A stretch of DNA of 64,000 nt, from contig CM077665.1 in assembly GCA_039707655.1 (NCBI GenBank), positions 288,614,205-288,678,204 of the forward strand, written 5' to 3'. Under the pieces are notes generated by a model. That model saw nothing but the letters and a program-made list of their open reading frames with translations. It ran no database searches and was not told the origin of the DNA. The DNA comes from Elymus sibiricus (lineage: Eukaryota; Streptophyta; Magnoliopsida; Poales; Poaceae). This document shows positions 1-12,670 of the stretch, in pieces. Within the stretch, counting starts at the first letter, position 1; the number at the start of each line of letters is the position of its first letter. The position numbers and the translations under genes were made by a program.

Positions 1-397
1 GAACCCGACTTCTAGTGGCCATCTGAGGTGATGCTAGTGGGGTCCGATGCGACCTCCTCCAGATCCATCCCTGGGGCCACTTCGGTCAGGGAGTCTGATC
101 CGAGGATCAGGTCGGAAGTCGATCTCCGATAGTCCGTGCTCGAATGTTCCTCAGGTTTGATCGTGATCTGTCCCGAACATCTGCGGTGTACTCCAAGCTT
201 CCAAACATGTCGACCTAGTTCGGAGCGAAGGCGTCGACGCGGCCTACATGGCCGGTGGGGTCGGCGTGCAATACCACACTACCGAAGGCGAAAAGCTGGC
301 CGGGGATAAAGATGTCGCCGCAACCAATGCTACTACAAACTGGAGACGAGCCATCAATCCTGATGATCACACAGCGGGCTCTCAGTGAAAGCACCAA
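1..397 (-). mobile_element. Internal 5' leader of a minus-strand LTR retrotransposon (partial)
   Basis: This stretch lies just inside the LTR at 398-889 and belongs to the same minus-strand element, which continues beyond the left window edge. Immediately next to the LTR end, about 378-397, the minus strand reads TTGGTGCTTTCACTGAGAGC, the position and style of a tRNA primer-binding site in Triticeae elements. No open reading frame here resembles gag. The short frame at 215-466 shows no recognised domain, so the sequence is read as untranslated leader. Confidence 0.7.
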
Positions 398-889
398 TGT
401 CGGTGTATAAACCGGAAGACCTCGGGTAGGGGGGTCGGAGCTGTGAGATCGGATCGAGGGTAACAAGAGACAGAGAACACGAGGCTTTTACCCCGGTTCG
501 GGCCCTCTCGATGGCGGTAAAACCCTACGTCATGCTCATGTTGTATTGATGACGTAGCAAGTACAAAGTTGATCTACCTTCAGATCTTAAGTTTGTATTC
601 TAAGCCCTAGGGATTATGATGTTGTGCATGAGTATCCTCTACGGGGTAAACCCTACGGTTTATATAGGCGCCGTGGGTATCTAGGGTTACATTATGTCGG
701 TTACCATCCATAGATTATGAGCCGAACGAATCATCCTCTTCCTGGAGTGCACGTCGAGTCTTTTGATAGAATCCGATATGCTCACGTCCCTTCAAGGGGC
801 CTCCGAAGTCCTTCCCGCAAGGTGGGCCCACACGACAGCCCATGGACTAGACCAGCTCAGCTGGGACACCCTAGTCCAGGACTCCCTCA
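398..889 (-). repeat. 5' LTR (492 bp) of a minus-strand LTR retrotransposon
   Basis: On the minus strand the sequence starts TGAGGGAGTCCTGGACTAGG at 889 and ends ACACCGACA at 398, so it is bounded by TG...CA. It is followed directly by the primer-binding-site-like sequence at 378-397. The TGAGGGAGTCC start is a well-known Triticeae LTR terminus, probably of a gypsy-type family; I do not assign a family name. The partner LTR lies outside the window, so the target-site duplication cannot be checked. The right flank is CTCGG (890-894). Confidence 0.75.
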
Positions 890-1933
890 CTCGGGTCTAT
901 TAAATCATATTGCTAAAAACAAGAATACCTTGCTGCAAATTATTTAAGTTATTTTTACTTTTACTTTTTATTTATCTATCACTATAAGAATTAATCCGTG
1001 CAAGTAACGAGTTCAATGGGATTGACAACCCTCCTGCTTGCAATGGGTGCAAGTGTTTGGTTTTGTGTGTAGGTGCTGACGATGAGAGTTTGTCTTGATT
1101 CTTCTACTAGTTCGGTAAACTTGGTTCTCACAAAGGGAAACAGTTACTGCTACTATATTGCTGCACCCTTCCTCTTCGGGGAAAAACCCAACGCAGCTCA
1201 CAAGTAGCAGAAAGAATATCTCGCGCTGTTGTCAGGGAGATATCATCAAATTCTCATCAGGTCCCTTCATACAAACTATCATTCACTTGTTCTACTTTTT
1301 ATTTTCCCTTTTAGTTTTCCTTCTATTTGCTTCTATAATAAATCAAAAACACAAAAAAAATGTTTCTTGTTTTGGTTGAAGTAGCTATCATGTCTGAGTT
1401 TGAGAAAGTTCTTGTCGAAAGTGCTAGTGAAGATAGTGCTAGTTAATCTTATGAGGAAAAACCTAATATTTTTATTATAATCATGATCCTCCTGAAAGTC
1501 AAGTCCCTCATGTTTAAATTACCATGTTCTTGAAAACTAAAATCTATCATGTGAGTCATGGTAACATTATTTGAAAGGATGTCATTCAAGAATTTTTTTG
1601 AGTATACGGGAGTTATACCTATCATTAGAGGATCTGTACTTGATAAAACAAATTTATGTGGATGCCATTGCCATGCTTATAGTTAAATTGGAAAGGAAAT
1701 TTGTGCATATCCACCCTTCTTACAAATAATGTTCTTAGGACTCCCTAGCATTCATGATCCAAAAATTTAGAAGATTATGACTATCATCCTTATGCATTAA
1801 TTTGATTACATAATTCAGGAAGCTAGGGAATTTTTTTGCCTTTTATAGAAGAAATTCTGAACATCCTCCAATAGAAGAAATCATTCTGGATAAATACACA
1901 ATGCGTAGATTAGAATCTAATTATTATCACTAG
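890..1933 (+). mobile_element. Degenerate LTR retroelement: LTR 3' part, PBS-like site and internal start
   Basis: The block at 1000-1210 (GGGATTGACAACCCTCC, then CTTGGTTCTCACAAAGGGAA, then a run ending near AACCCAACGCAGC) is the 3' part of a Triticeae LTR. It is followed at about 1222-1241 by CGCGCTGTTGTCAGGGAGA, a damaged form of the GCGCCGTTGCCGGGGA primer-binding site seen clean at 11211-11227. The segment after 1380 reads like the start of a gag-like frame but is full of stops. It continues at 6371-7880 beyond an insertion. It is older than, and related to, the element at 9670-17205. Confidence 0.6.
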
Positions 1934-3816
1934 TCATCAACCCGTGCCCCTGCACAGGCTAGCTACTCTTAGTAATATATGGATATTGAAATTTCAGCAA
2001 CATTCATTGTGTGTGATTTTTTAGGAATTGGAATATTTGAAAAAAGTATAAAAACACTATTGAAATATCACTATACAAAATGCAGCTACAGGTTCTGTAG
2101 GAAAAATGTGTAGCTATAGGTTATAGTCGAAAACGTTATGTTATTATTAGGGAATACGATTGTTGATCTAACCATAACTAAATCCTTGGTAAATTCATCA
2201 AGTTCGAATATATAAGTCACACATGATAAGAAACTCACAGGGACCAAGTAGGATATTATCATTACGGTATACTATATAAACTTACTAATAAAAAAATAGC
2301 ATGGTAGTTACCAACAATATACATAAGACAATTGTTGAGGAAACATTCTAAGCTCGGTGCAATGATAAGGTTGCTTATTCAATGGGGCAATCAAATGGTT
2401 CCTTTACTAACAGTTTTTTTCTACGAAAATACTAAGAGAATAATTATTTATAATAAACCCGTAATAAGAATGCAATCTCCACATATATTTAAAATTTGAT
2501 AAATAAGTTCTTTGTATGATATTGAGTTAACGGGGCTTAAGAAGCGACGAAGAAAAGAACTCCATATATCAAAAATATGAAGAATCAGATTTATGATGAT
2601 ACTACCTGTATCACCTTCTTTTCATTCTTCTGGTATGGCGGGCTGACAACGTGAAAAATGAATATGTGCATTCAAAATAATTGTGAAAAATTAATGGTTA
2701 CCTTTTGCAGGAGCACAACCGTTTGCTATAGCACAGTTTACGGTCAGCCATGAAGAACAATAAGGCGCAGAAATAAACATATAATTGGATCTTATTACAC
2801 AGTTTATGAAATATTAAGAAGGCAGTCAACATCTAAATTTGTTATCTTAGTTAAATGTGCTGAAAAACTGAACAAATAAGTTGTAAGCTGTACATGTCAA
2901 AATGTCAGATAAGTAACTGTGTGCATGCTCTATAAGTAAGAAGTCTACATATGGTACTCTTTAGAGCATCGATGGCATACTCTCTTTAATCAGTGGAAGA
3001 TAGAATTATGCTCCAAACCGGACATGTATGCATAGCACAAATGAATAGTTAATGGTACATCCTTCATCTTTCTGATAAGTAATAGCTTACAAATAGAGAA
3101 CGCTTTATTTTGGACCTCCTAATTTTTTTATTTTCCCCGAATCCAGTCCCACAACTCTACATAGGATATATGACTGTAGGGATCAACACATTTTTTGACG
3201 CGTAGGCATCAACACATCACTATACCAAAACAAAGCAGAAGAATAAAAGACCAGAAAAAGTTGATGTTTGAGTAACTACTATGCAAATATTATGATGCAT
3301 AATTTAGATTGTTCCTTGGTGCTCAACTATTATGTTCTACAATGGATTCATGACCAAAGATCCCTTGACAATGGAACCGAGAGCAAACCTGAAAATTGCA
3401 ACAACGTTAACAGTACGTACTTCCAGCAACACAAATCACAGTATTGTTGCAAACCTTGTTCTAACTTTCAGAGTTCACTCCCATATATGACTAATTCCAG
3501 CAATTAGATGTGAACTTTACTAAATTAAAAACATGACCTGGGAGACTGCAGAACCTGAATTAATCTAATGCAAACATAGTTATATTAGCAGCAGCACAGT
3601 TCTGGGATTCCGATTCGAGGCCAAAGCATTAATAAAGTACATGACCATAAGTATGTGACTGCTAACACAATTTTCAAGATAAGGGGAAAAATAGAGGTGA
3701 TGTCACTTGTGGCATTGTACATGACTGGTCGCTGGATGCCAAGTGATACTACTGTCAGACACGCCTCCCGTTGCTCATCGTTGAATGCTCTGCTAGCTTC
3801 AATGCTTGGCACAACA

Positions 3817-3935
3817 ATGATGGAAGAGTAACGGCTTGTATTTCTTTTGGCCTTTGGCCGACGACTTTAAACCTTGTTCTATCTTCTTAATTAATGAATG
3901 AGGCAAATCATTTGCCTCCGTTAAAAAAATGATGG
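3817..3935 (+). mobile_element. 5'-truncated LINE 3' end with target-site duplication
   Basis: A segment of about 105 bp (3824-3928) ends in GTTTGCCTCCG-like sequence (here TTTGCCTCCGTTAAAAAAA). The TAATTAATGAATGAGGCAAAT...TTTGCCTCC arrangement is typical of the 3' end of plant L1-type LINEs, followed by a short poly(A). It is bounded by ATGATGG on both sides (3817-3823 and 3929-3935), as expected for target-primed reverse transcription. No reverse transcriptase sequence remains; this is only the tail of an aborted insertion. Confidence 0.72.
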
Positions 3936-5769
3936 GAGGAGAGGGCGAATAAACGACCGGGAGCAGTCCGCTGTATTTCTCGGACAATGGAACCCATGTA
4001 TCTACTTAAAACTGAATTTGGACAGTTACAAATAATACAGAATCTAAAAAAATAACAGAAAGATGTGAGTCACACTTGTAACCACACACATAAACATAGC
4101 GAAATCAGTCTGGATAATATACAGTCGGCAACATGGCCTTAAGAAATTAAATGTACAAACTGAAAAATTACAGTAAAGACAAAGTAATAATATTATTAAA
4201 AAAGATTTTGTAATATTCTTACCAAGTTCTACTAAAATTCTGTAACTTGAAAACATTTTGGCAAGTAGCAGAGCAAAGAATGAACAAACTGAAATTATTT
4301 ATTCTCTAACCTGTATTATTCAGTACGCAAACAATTACATAGATATGCTAAGGTTACTCTTCATGACCAATGGAGTCCACCACATCTATATTTTCATATT
4401 TTCTCAGCAAGTTGATCGAATACCTATGGTAACTCTTTTGCTTTACATATGGCAAAGAAAACCTTTATGTTCTTACCAAAGATCTTAGCATCATCCTCGA
4501 CCAAATAAAACAACAAATGACCTAGTAATTAGATGGACCTGTACTTGGCAAAGAACACAAACCATAGATAGTATGACCATGTCTGCATTTCGATCTTATT
4601 GCAAATCTAAACATCAGGCAACCAAATTGTAGACAAAGGCCTCAAGTAAAATGCACCAATGTAATCTGCAAAACAAAGTTTGGCAAGCAATTCATAAAAT
4701 TAAGCTGTAAGAACAGCATCATAGTACAATAGTCTAGTTCAGTAAGCCCTGCATATATAAGCAGTCGATTATGGAATTCAATCCCATGTTTTGATGGTGC
4801 TTTCTTTTGAGAACATGTTTTCGTAATGTTAATAGCCTAATAGGTGATATTTGCTTCACCAGTCCAAACTTTGTTTCCCAGAGCTGTCACCACAAATCTT
4901 AGGAAATATATATATATTAAAAATATAGATAGAATAAACAGAATTTTGGATTTTTGTGCACACAAATGAGTTGATCCTAATCAGAATTCATGGCAAGTAG
5001 TACATGAACTATACAGACAAAGTACTATGTAATCATGTCCCTCCCCATAAGCTGAACATAAGGATGAATTAATACTGAACTTCACCTAAGGCACACCCAT
5101 CCAGATCAGTTTTAATGTTCAGTAATTTTCTTTTCCAAAGAATGAGAGGTTCATGCTATCATTTTAAGTATGACCGTAGCACATTGGAGAAACAATCAAT
5201 CTTGGTAAACATGGCCAGGTTCTCTAGTTCAGATCATACAGAAAGAACAAAGTAAATCTGCACCTAAATAAAATAAGCCTGTTTAGAGAGAACTATAGCA
5301 GAAATCTTACGGCGCAGAGTCCACGACATTGATGTTGCGGTGCTTATATCTGAGCACAGCGAGACTTGTATGGCATCTGTTTTTTTTTTGCGGTTTATAT
5401 ATCCCTGCTGGAACTTGCAATGTGTTGTATTCCATCATCATCGGTTTATGTCATGCCACGCCATTTTTGCTTCAGGTTGCCGGTTCTTTTGTGGCAGAGA
5501 AAAATCCCTTTCAATGTTGAAGGTGATGTGACGAACTTCAAGCCTCCTGCCGCCAGTAACAATTTATATACCTAGACTCGATCAGAAACGTCAAACAACA
5601 CGCGTGTATACATCGAGCTGATTGGTACTCAACATAAAAATCAATTAGTTCTTGGCGTGGTAGTGTAAGATGAGTTGCTCCCCACGTGTGTGGACATCCT
5701 AATTTATACCATGAAAATATCAGAACGATCTGAACGTAGAAGACGTTGGCGTCTTATGATTTATTTTTT

Positions 5770-6060
5770 TCCTCTTACTTGTTTCGATGGCGTAGTGTGA
5801 GCACGCAGGCGTCTGGTCCTCTCACACATCCGCGACGCTGGCGTGCAGTTCCTCATCTCCGGCGTGCAGACCGGCGTGCATGTCTTCAAGGCCCACATCA
5901 TGCCGCGGCTTGCCTGCAGCTCCGATTGGAGATCGTCCAGTCCATGGTGCATGTCCGTGTCATGACCGTCCAGTCTTATGCATGTTTCATGCAGAGGCCG
6001 GCCTTCTGTGGATGGACTCCCAAGTTCATGACGGCATGGAGAAGACCGGCGCTAGGTTTT
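5770..6060. other. GC-rich patch, possible gene fragment
   Basis: A GC-rich island stands out in AT-rich sequence. A plus-strand frame running through about 5830-5945 reads GVQFLISGVQTGVHVFKAH, which looks protein-like rather than random, but no ATG, splice pattern or family could be identified and stops follow shortly afterwards. It may be a captured exon carried with the surrounding insertion. The function is unknown. Confidence 0.25.
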
Positions 6061-6370
6061 TCTAGAAAACACTTCTGCGCCTCAACGGAGGAGGCATGTA
6101 GACTTGGCTTTACTTTTTTCTGAGCCAATCTAGGCTTTACCTTTTTTATGGTATGTGGAGTAATTCCCTAGAAAGGACATGGGACATCCGGCAAGGACTC
6201 ATCTAACGGCTGTGGACCATTATTAATTGACTTCTTTTCTTTATATTTTTGCAGTTTGTGGAGTAATTTTTCTTGAAAGGAGGTGGGACATCCAGCTAGG
6301 ATTCCTGAACCTCATCTAACGGGCGAAGACAATTATTACCTTGATCGGACGGATACTTTTCTTAGTTTTC

Positions 6371-7880
6371 AAGGATTAACGTGGAGTCTCATATGGTGCA
6401 TCCAATTAGTAAATATAAGATATAAGATGGTTATGATGAAAATTTGAGGAGGAAAGTTCCTCATGAAGTTTTAATTTAATATTTATACCATAACGCTTGT
6501 GATAAATTTGAATGTATCACTAAGAGAATTGATTAAGGGTTTAGTAAGTAATCTCGTGAAAATAGAGCAAGAGAACCCATTGATGATGAAATCCATGTCT
6601 TGTGTGAAGATCTATATGGTGATGATTCGAATTTCAAAGTTATGAATTTTAAAGTAACCAAGCATATCCCTTTTAATAAATTGAGTTCACCCACTAGAAA
6701 GGTGGAATATGAGAATAGGGGGTTACTAAGAAAGTTCCTTGATGATTTTATTCTAAAATATTTGAAGGATGACAATACTTGAAACAATGCATTATGCCTA
6801 GCTAGGGGCATAAAACAATAGCGCTTGTTTGGAGGCAACCCAATAATTATCTTAATTTTTTGCTTTTAATTTATGTTTTGATGTGATAAAATGATTATTT
6901 CTATGGTAATGATTGTGTTTTTATATTTTAATTAGTGTTTGTGCCAAGTAAAGCCTTTGTGTTGACTTGGGTGATAGTTGAATCGATTCTGTGTGAAAAC
7001 AGAAACTTTTGCGTCCAGTATTTAATTTCTCTTATTTTACTAGATCGTGTTTTTTGCTTCCATAGTTTGCTTGTTTTAATGATGCTATGGATTATACTTG
7101 GACTATAAGTTATGGAGAACTTAGAATACAGTACCTATTATGTAATAATTAAATATTAACCTATTTACAACAGTACCTTAAGTTTATGACATGTCTATTA
7201 TACTAACGGATCTCATGAGGTTTCTGTTGAGTTTTGTGTGATGAAGTTTCCAAGTTTTGGATGAGACAACGATGGATGAAGGAATAAGGAGTGACAAGAC
7301 CCTAATCTTGGGGATTCCCAAGGCATCCCAAGGTAATATTCAAGGAAGACCCAAGCTTCTAATCTTGGGGATGCCCCGGATGGCATCCCCTCTTTCGTCT
7401 ACAATCTATCGGTATGTCACTTGGAGCTATATTTTTATTCATCACATGATATGAGTTTTGCTTGGAGCGTCGTGTATTATAGTTTTTTTCCTTTTAGGTT
7501 TCCACAATCATTGTTTACTAGACACACCTTTTGAGAGATACACATTTTCATCATAATTTGTTAGAATACGATGCGTGCTTCACTTATACCTTCCGAATTT
7601 GCAAGGAAGAAATAGTGAAATACTTCCCAAAGAAGCTAGGAGGGAAGGGGAAGTACGTTCCCCCACCAAACGATTATGTGTGGCAAGTAAAGAAAATCTT
7701 AGGCCACCGGAGACTTGACATGATACCAAGATACGAGGTTGAGCTAAGCAACCTAAAAAATGGCTCTTAATGGGAGGCAACCCATTAGTTTGTAAATTTC
7801 TATCATTGTTTTTGTTTTTTTGCTCTAAAAATAATCTGATGAAGAATTCTAGGAAGAGTTGTTTTTGACTTTATGTAGTA
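6371..7880 (+). mobile_element. Degenerate internal region of a non-autonomous LTR retroelement
   Basis: This region continues the element begun at 890-1933. It is recognisably homologous to the post-ORF part of the element at 9670-17205. The segment 7190-7490 parallels 13365-13640 closely: both carry ACTAACG.ATCTCA, GATGGATGAAGGAATAAGGAGTG, paired GGGGATGCC-type motifs, GGCATCCCCTCTTTC and CTTGGAGCTATATTTTTATTC. Two short frames survive (6600-6782 and 7531-7770). The second ends in a tract of lysine/proline-rich sequence typical of the end of such element ORFs, but neither shows a known domain. Confidence 0.6.
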
Positions 7881-8106
7881 GAAAAAACATCAAAGAGAGA
7901 AGGGAGAAGAAGGAAATGAGGGAGAAGAGACAATAGGGACAAATACGATGTAATAAATGGGTACTCGCGCCCGTATACGCGGTCGCAAGAAAGAATCAGA
8001 GAAACATCGAAAGGGATCAGGGAGAACGAAGGCGAATCATACGATCGCCCACACTTGTTTGAGCGGTTGTATGAGACCCTCGTCGACATGTGATACTTGT
8101 GATCTG

Positions 8107-9150
8107 CGTTGGGTTTTCCGTGAAGAGGAACGGGTAATTGCAGCACAAAGTAGGTAAGTATTTCCCTCAGTTATGAAACCAAGGTTTATCGAACCAATAG
8201 GAATATCAATCCTCAATCGTCTTCAGCGTCTGCACCCAAATGAACAAACAACTTGCACCCAACGCGGTCAAGAGGGTTGTCAATCCCCTTGATCTCGTTA
8301 TTTGCAAGCAAATGAGTTGTGTAGATAATTGTTGATAAATATAAATTGCAAAATAATATAAAAGATAAATAAAGGCACCAAGGTAATTGTAGTGTTTGTA
8401 AATATATAAGTGAATAGACCCGAGGGCCATAGTTTTCCCCAGCGGCATTTTTTATGTAGGCAGCATACGGTGGGTAACAAATTACTATTGGGCAATTGAT
8501 AGAAAAGCGGATAGTTATGCAATTTCCATGGCAATGATCATGTGTATATAGGCATAACATCCATAAGCAAATAGGATGACTCCTGCCTACACCTATTACT
8601 ATTACTCCACTCATCGACCGCTATCCAGCATGCATCTAGAGTATTAAGTAAAACAGAGTAATGCTTGGAGACCGATGACATGATGTAGACAAAGTAAACT
8701 CAAACAATATGAATGAACCCCATCGTTTTATCCTTAGTAGCAACAACACAAAGATGCATCTTGTCCCATACTTTGTCACTAGGATATAGACACACGCCAG
8801 GTTCAACCTACCACAACGCACCACTCCCACTGATGAAATATCAATCTACTTGGCCAAAGCACATCAATAGATCGGAGAGCATTACGAAGCTATAATGATC
8901 ATGCAAGCAAGAGACAATATATATTAGAGGTATCTCAAATACTTTTAATGAATAATCTAAACATAAACCCAAAATTCATCGGATCCCAACAAACACACCG
9001 CACAATAGGACTACATCGGATAGATCAAAGCGAGGATGCAATGATCATTGTATTGAAGATCATAAGAGAGAGAGATTGCCATCTAGGTACTAGCTATGGA
9101 CCCGTAGGTGTGTGGTGAACTACTCACACATCATCATGAGGGTAGCAAGC
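8107..9150 (-). mobile_element. Inverted LTR retroelement fragment
   Basis: The start of this block (8107-8200: GCGTTGGGTTTTCC, AAGTATTTCCCTCAG, AAACCAAGG) is the reverse complement of the LTR-end sequence at about 1120-1205, so a related LTR lies here in the opposite orientation. It extends to about 9150 without any coding frame. The right side is abruptly replaced by the GTGTGCGATG repeat array. No primer-binding site or partner LTR was found; it is a truncated relic. Confidence 0.5.
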
Positions 9151-9169
9151 ACTACTGCAGGATGCTGCT

Positions 9170-9669
9170 AATGCGACACATTAATCAGAGACCCTTCGAC
9201 AAAACTGTGTGCGATGACCAAATCGCAAACGGTATAGTTATAGCTCCGTCGCTAATGACGTTAACTGTGTGTGATGGCGTATCCATCAAATACGATCTAA
9301 AAAATAGTTGTGTGTGTGATGTTTGGAAAACAGTTGGCCTAGATAAACTGTTTGCGATTGGGTAATATAACACAAACGCTTATAATAATACAAGTGTGTG
9401 CGATGCACGACATACAGTAAACCCTGATAAACTGTTTGCGCTGATCAAGCAGAACACAAACGATTGTCCAGATGATCACGTGTGCGATAGACGGCATACA
9501 GGTCACTCGGATGAACTGTTTGTGATGAGGTAGAATAACATAAACGGTTACATAGATCAAGATGTGTGTGATAGACCGCATACAGGCCACTGGGATGAAC
9601 TGTGTGCGATAAGCAAAAATAACACAAACGGTTTCTCAGATCAAGATGTGTGTGATGTACACAGGCCAC
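9170..9669 (+). repeat. GTGTGCGATG repeat array, copy A left part
   Basis: A degenerate tandem array with units of roughly 60-75 bp. Each contains a TGTGTGCGATG-like core, a CGGCATACAG motif and an AACTGTTTGCGATGAGG-like motif. It starts at GCGACACATTAATCAGA, exactly where copy B (18679 on) starts to match, and is cut at 9669 by the LTR element whose GCCAC duplication (9665-9669, 17206-17210) lies inside it. The array then resumes at 17206. It looks like the subterminal part of an unidentified DNA transposon; no terminal inverted repeat could be set. Confidence 0.6.
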
Positions 9670-11199
9670 TGATACGTCTCTGTCGTATCTATAATTTTTG
9701 ATTGTTTCATTCCAATATTCTACAACTTTCATATACTTTTGGCAACCTTTTAAACTATTTTTGGGACTAACATATTGATCCAGTGCCCAGTGCCAGTTCC
9801 TGTTTGTTGCATGTTTTTCGTTTCGCAGAATATCCATACCAAACGAAGTCCAAACAAGATAAAAACTTACGAAGATTTTTTTTGGAATATATGTGATTTT
9901 TGGGAGAAAGAATCAACGCGAGACGATGCCCGAGGGGCCCACAAGCCATAGGGGGGCGCCCCATGGGGTAGGGCGCGCCCTGGACCCTTGTGGTCACCCC
10001 GTAAGGCGGTTGGTGCCCTCCTTTCGCCACAAGAAAGCTAATATCCGGATAAGAATCGTGTTAAAATTTCAGCCCAATCAGAGTTACGGATCTCCGGGAA
10101 TTGAAGAAACGGTGAAAGGCCAGAATCTGGGAAGGCAGAAACAGTAGGAAACACATAGAGAGGTCCAATCTCGGAGGGGCTCTCGCCCCTCCGCCGCCAT
10201 GGAGGCCATGGACCAGAGGGGAAACCGTTCTCCAATCTATTGGGAAGGACAAGGAAGAAGAAGAAGGAGGGGGGCTCTCTCCCCCTCTCTCCCGGTGGCG
10301 CCGGAACGCCGCCGGGGCCATCATCGTGACGGCGATCTACGCCAACAACTTCGCCACCGTCATCACCAACTCTCTCCCCCTCTATGCAGCGGTTCAACAC
10401 CTCTTCTCCCCGCTGTAATCTCTACTTAAACATGGTGCTCAACGCTATATATTATTTCCCAATGATGTATGACTATCCTATGATGTTTGAGTAGATCCAT
10501 TTTGTCCTATGGGTTGATTGATGATCATGATTGGTTTGAGTTGCATGTTTTACTATTGGTGCTGTCCTATGGTGCTCTCCGTGTTGCGCAAGCATGAGGG
10601 ATCCCCGCTGTAGGGTTTGCAATATGTTCATGATTCTCTTATGGTGGGTGGCGTGAGTGATAGAAGCACAGACCCGAGTATGTAGGTTGTTTGCGAATGG
10701 GAATAAAGAGGACTTGATACCTTATAATGCTATGGTTGGGTTTTACCTTAATGAACTTTAGTAGTTGCGGATGCTTGCTAGAGTTCCAATCATAAGTGCA
10801 TATGATCCAAGTAGAGAAAGTATGTTAGTTTATGCCTCTCCCTCATATAAAATTGCAATAATGATTACCGGTCTAGTTATCGATTGCCTATGGTCAAATA
10901 ACTTTCTTGTGACAAAAAGCTCTCTACTAAGACTAACTTAGTTGTTTCTTCATCTAAACAGAACCTAGATTTTATTTACGTGTTCTTTATTATATTGCAA
11001 ACCTATCCCGTTACACCTACAAAGTACTTCTAGTTTCATACTTGTTCTAGGTAAAGCGAACGTTAAGCGTGCGTAGAGTTGTATCGGTGGTCGATAGAAC
11101 TTGAGGGAATATTTGTTCTACCTTTAGCTCCTCGTTGGGTTTGACACTCTTACTTATCGAGAAAGTCTACAACTGATCCCCTATACTTGTGGGTTCTCA
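9670..11199 (+). repeat. 5' LTR of the non-autonomous element
   Basis: Begins TGATACGTCTCTGTCGTATC and ends ACTTGTGGGTTCTCA, giving TG...CA ends. The partner LTR at 15678-17205 matches it along its length with scattered substitutions and small indels, for example GTTCTCA against GTTATCA at the end and GCGCCCC against CGCGCCCC near 9955 and 15961. Confidence 0.9.
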
Positions 11200-11323
11200 A
11201 GACCTTTTTCTAGCGCCGTTGCCGGGGAGCAATAGCATGGGTTGAATATTCTCGTGGGTGCTTGTTTGCTTTATCACTAAGTAGATTTTATTTGCTGTTC
11301 TAAGTTGTTCTCTATCTTTAGTT
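11200..11323 (+). other. Primer-binding site and leader of the non-autonomous element
   Basis: Immediately after the LTR, around 11211-11228, lies AGCGCCGTTGCCGGGGAGC, the primer-binding motif of this Triticeae element class (normally TGGCGCCGTTGCCGGGGA), with the first base pair changed. It is complementary to the 3' end of a host tRNA; the tRNA species was not determined. The leader runs to the ATG at 11324. Confidence 0.7.
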
Positions 11324-12670
11324 ATGGATATGGAACACGAAATACCAAAAAAATTAGTTGAACCTACTACACCAATGGTTGAATAACCATCGAAAATCTA
11401 TCACACTGTTGAAGCTTTTTACTTGGATCATCTTCGATCCGTTTGTGCTCGTGCTGAAACCCCAACTAGCTTAGTTGAGGGCAAATCATTAAATGAGCAT
11501 GCTTATTATGTGCGACACCGCTTATCTCAAAAAGGGAAACTTTTATGGCATCATATTAATACTTTGCAATGCTATGCTTGGAATTTATGCGAAATTTATG
11601 ATTTTACTTGTTGTTCTGAAGACCCTAAAAAACACCTTCCCTATCAATGTGAGTTTAAGGATAATGGAATCGTATCTTCTTATGCCAAGGGTGTTTATCA
11701 TTACTATGATATTGAGCAAATTGAAGAATTTGTTGCTTTTAAGGGTGCCTATGAAATTGCTTCTTTGATTGAAGAGTATGATGCTACTCTTTACAAATCT
11801 GAAAGTTTTGCCATACTTAAATATTGCTATGAAAACTATGCTTCTAATGCTTATGTTAAGCCATATATTGAGGACTCCTCCGCTGTCCAAGAGGAGACTA
11901 ATATTTTGCAGGAAACTATGGAAGAAGAAAATGATGACACTGTGAGCTCATTTGATGAAAAAGATGACGAGGAGAGCGAAGAACAAAAGGAGGAAGAGCG
12001 GACCAGCTACCCGTGCCCACCTTCTAATGAGAGTAACTCTTCAACTCATACATTGTTTAATTTCCCTTCGTGCTTACCGAAGGATGAATGCTATGATGAT
12101 TGCTATGATCCCTTGGATTCATTTGAAATATCCCTTTTTGATGAAATTGATGCTTGTTATGCTTGTGGCCATGATGCCAATATGAATGATGCTTATGGAG
12201 ATGAACTTGCTATAGTTCCTTATGTTAAACGTGAAATTGTTGCTATTGCACCCACACATGATAGTCCTATTATCTTTTTGAATTCTCCCAACTACACTAT
12301 ATCGGAGAAGTTCACACTTATTAAGGATTATATAGATGGGTTGCCTTTTACTATTACACATGATGATTTTGATAGATATAATATGCATGTGTTTGCTGCT
12401 CCTACTTGCAATTATTATGAGAGAGGAACTACATCTCCACCTCTCTATGTTTCCAATATGATAAAATTGCAAGAAACTGCTTATACTACGTATTGGCCTT
12501 TACTTGATGTGCATGAATTGTTCTTTTATGATATGCCAATGCATAGGAAGAGAGTTAGACTTTTTTGTTGCATGATATATGTTAATTTGTGCTCACTACT
12601 AAATTACAAATCATTGTTAATTAAAATTGGCTTTGATATACCTTGGGATCCGGGTGGATCAATTACTTGA
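11324..12670 (+). pseudogene. Element-encoded protein of unknown function, one in-frame stop
   Basis: The frame starts at ATG 11324 and ends at TGA 12670, 449 codons including the stop, with a single in-frame TAA at 11384-11386 (codon 21). Downstream of that stop 428 codons remain open. The protein is rich in Tyr, Cys and acidic residues. It has an N-terminal helical half of gag-like feel (HLRSVCARAETPTS, HAYYVRHRLSQKGKLLWHH) and a Glu/Asp-rich low-complexity block at about 205-220, followed by a Cys-containing Asp-rich stretch. I see no zinc knuckle, DTG protease or YxDD motif. It may be a diverged capsid or packaging protein of a non-autonomous family. The long open frame in an otherwise non-coding element suggests recent selection. 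Function unknown. Confidence 0.6.

Larger units (their letters stand above)
1934..6370. other. AT-rich insertion of unclassified origin in the old retroelement
   Basis: This 4.4-kb stretch separates two halves of a degenerate retroelement and has a different, AT-rich character. Near its left edge (1938-1970) is a palindromic CCCGTGCCCCTGCACAGG motif of a kind often seen at grass repeat boundaries. I find no matching end on the right and no convincing target duplication. The 75-codon minus frame at 3585-3812 looks like an exon relic but I do not recognise it. The plus strand near 5477-5575 could be another short exon relic. Apart from the LINE tail (3817-3935) and a GC-rich patch (5770-6060), nothing functional is visible. 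Confidence 0.4.

Noticed and set aside
1934..6370. Helitron interpretation of the AT-rich insertion
   Set aside because: No TC start, no CTRR end with a hairpin at the right position, and no Rep/helicase motif seen.
10038..10429. Pro/Arg-rich frames in the LTR at 9670-11199, repeated at 16067-16406
   Set aside because: GC-rich LTR leader; present in both LTRs and not conserved in frame.
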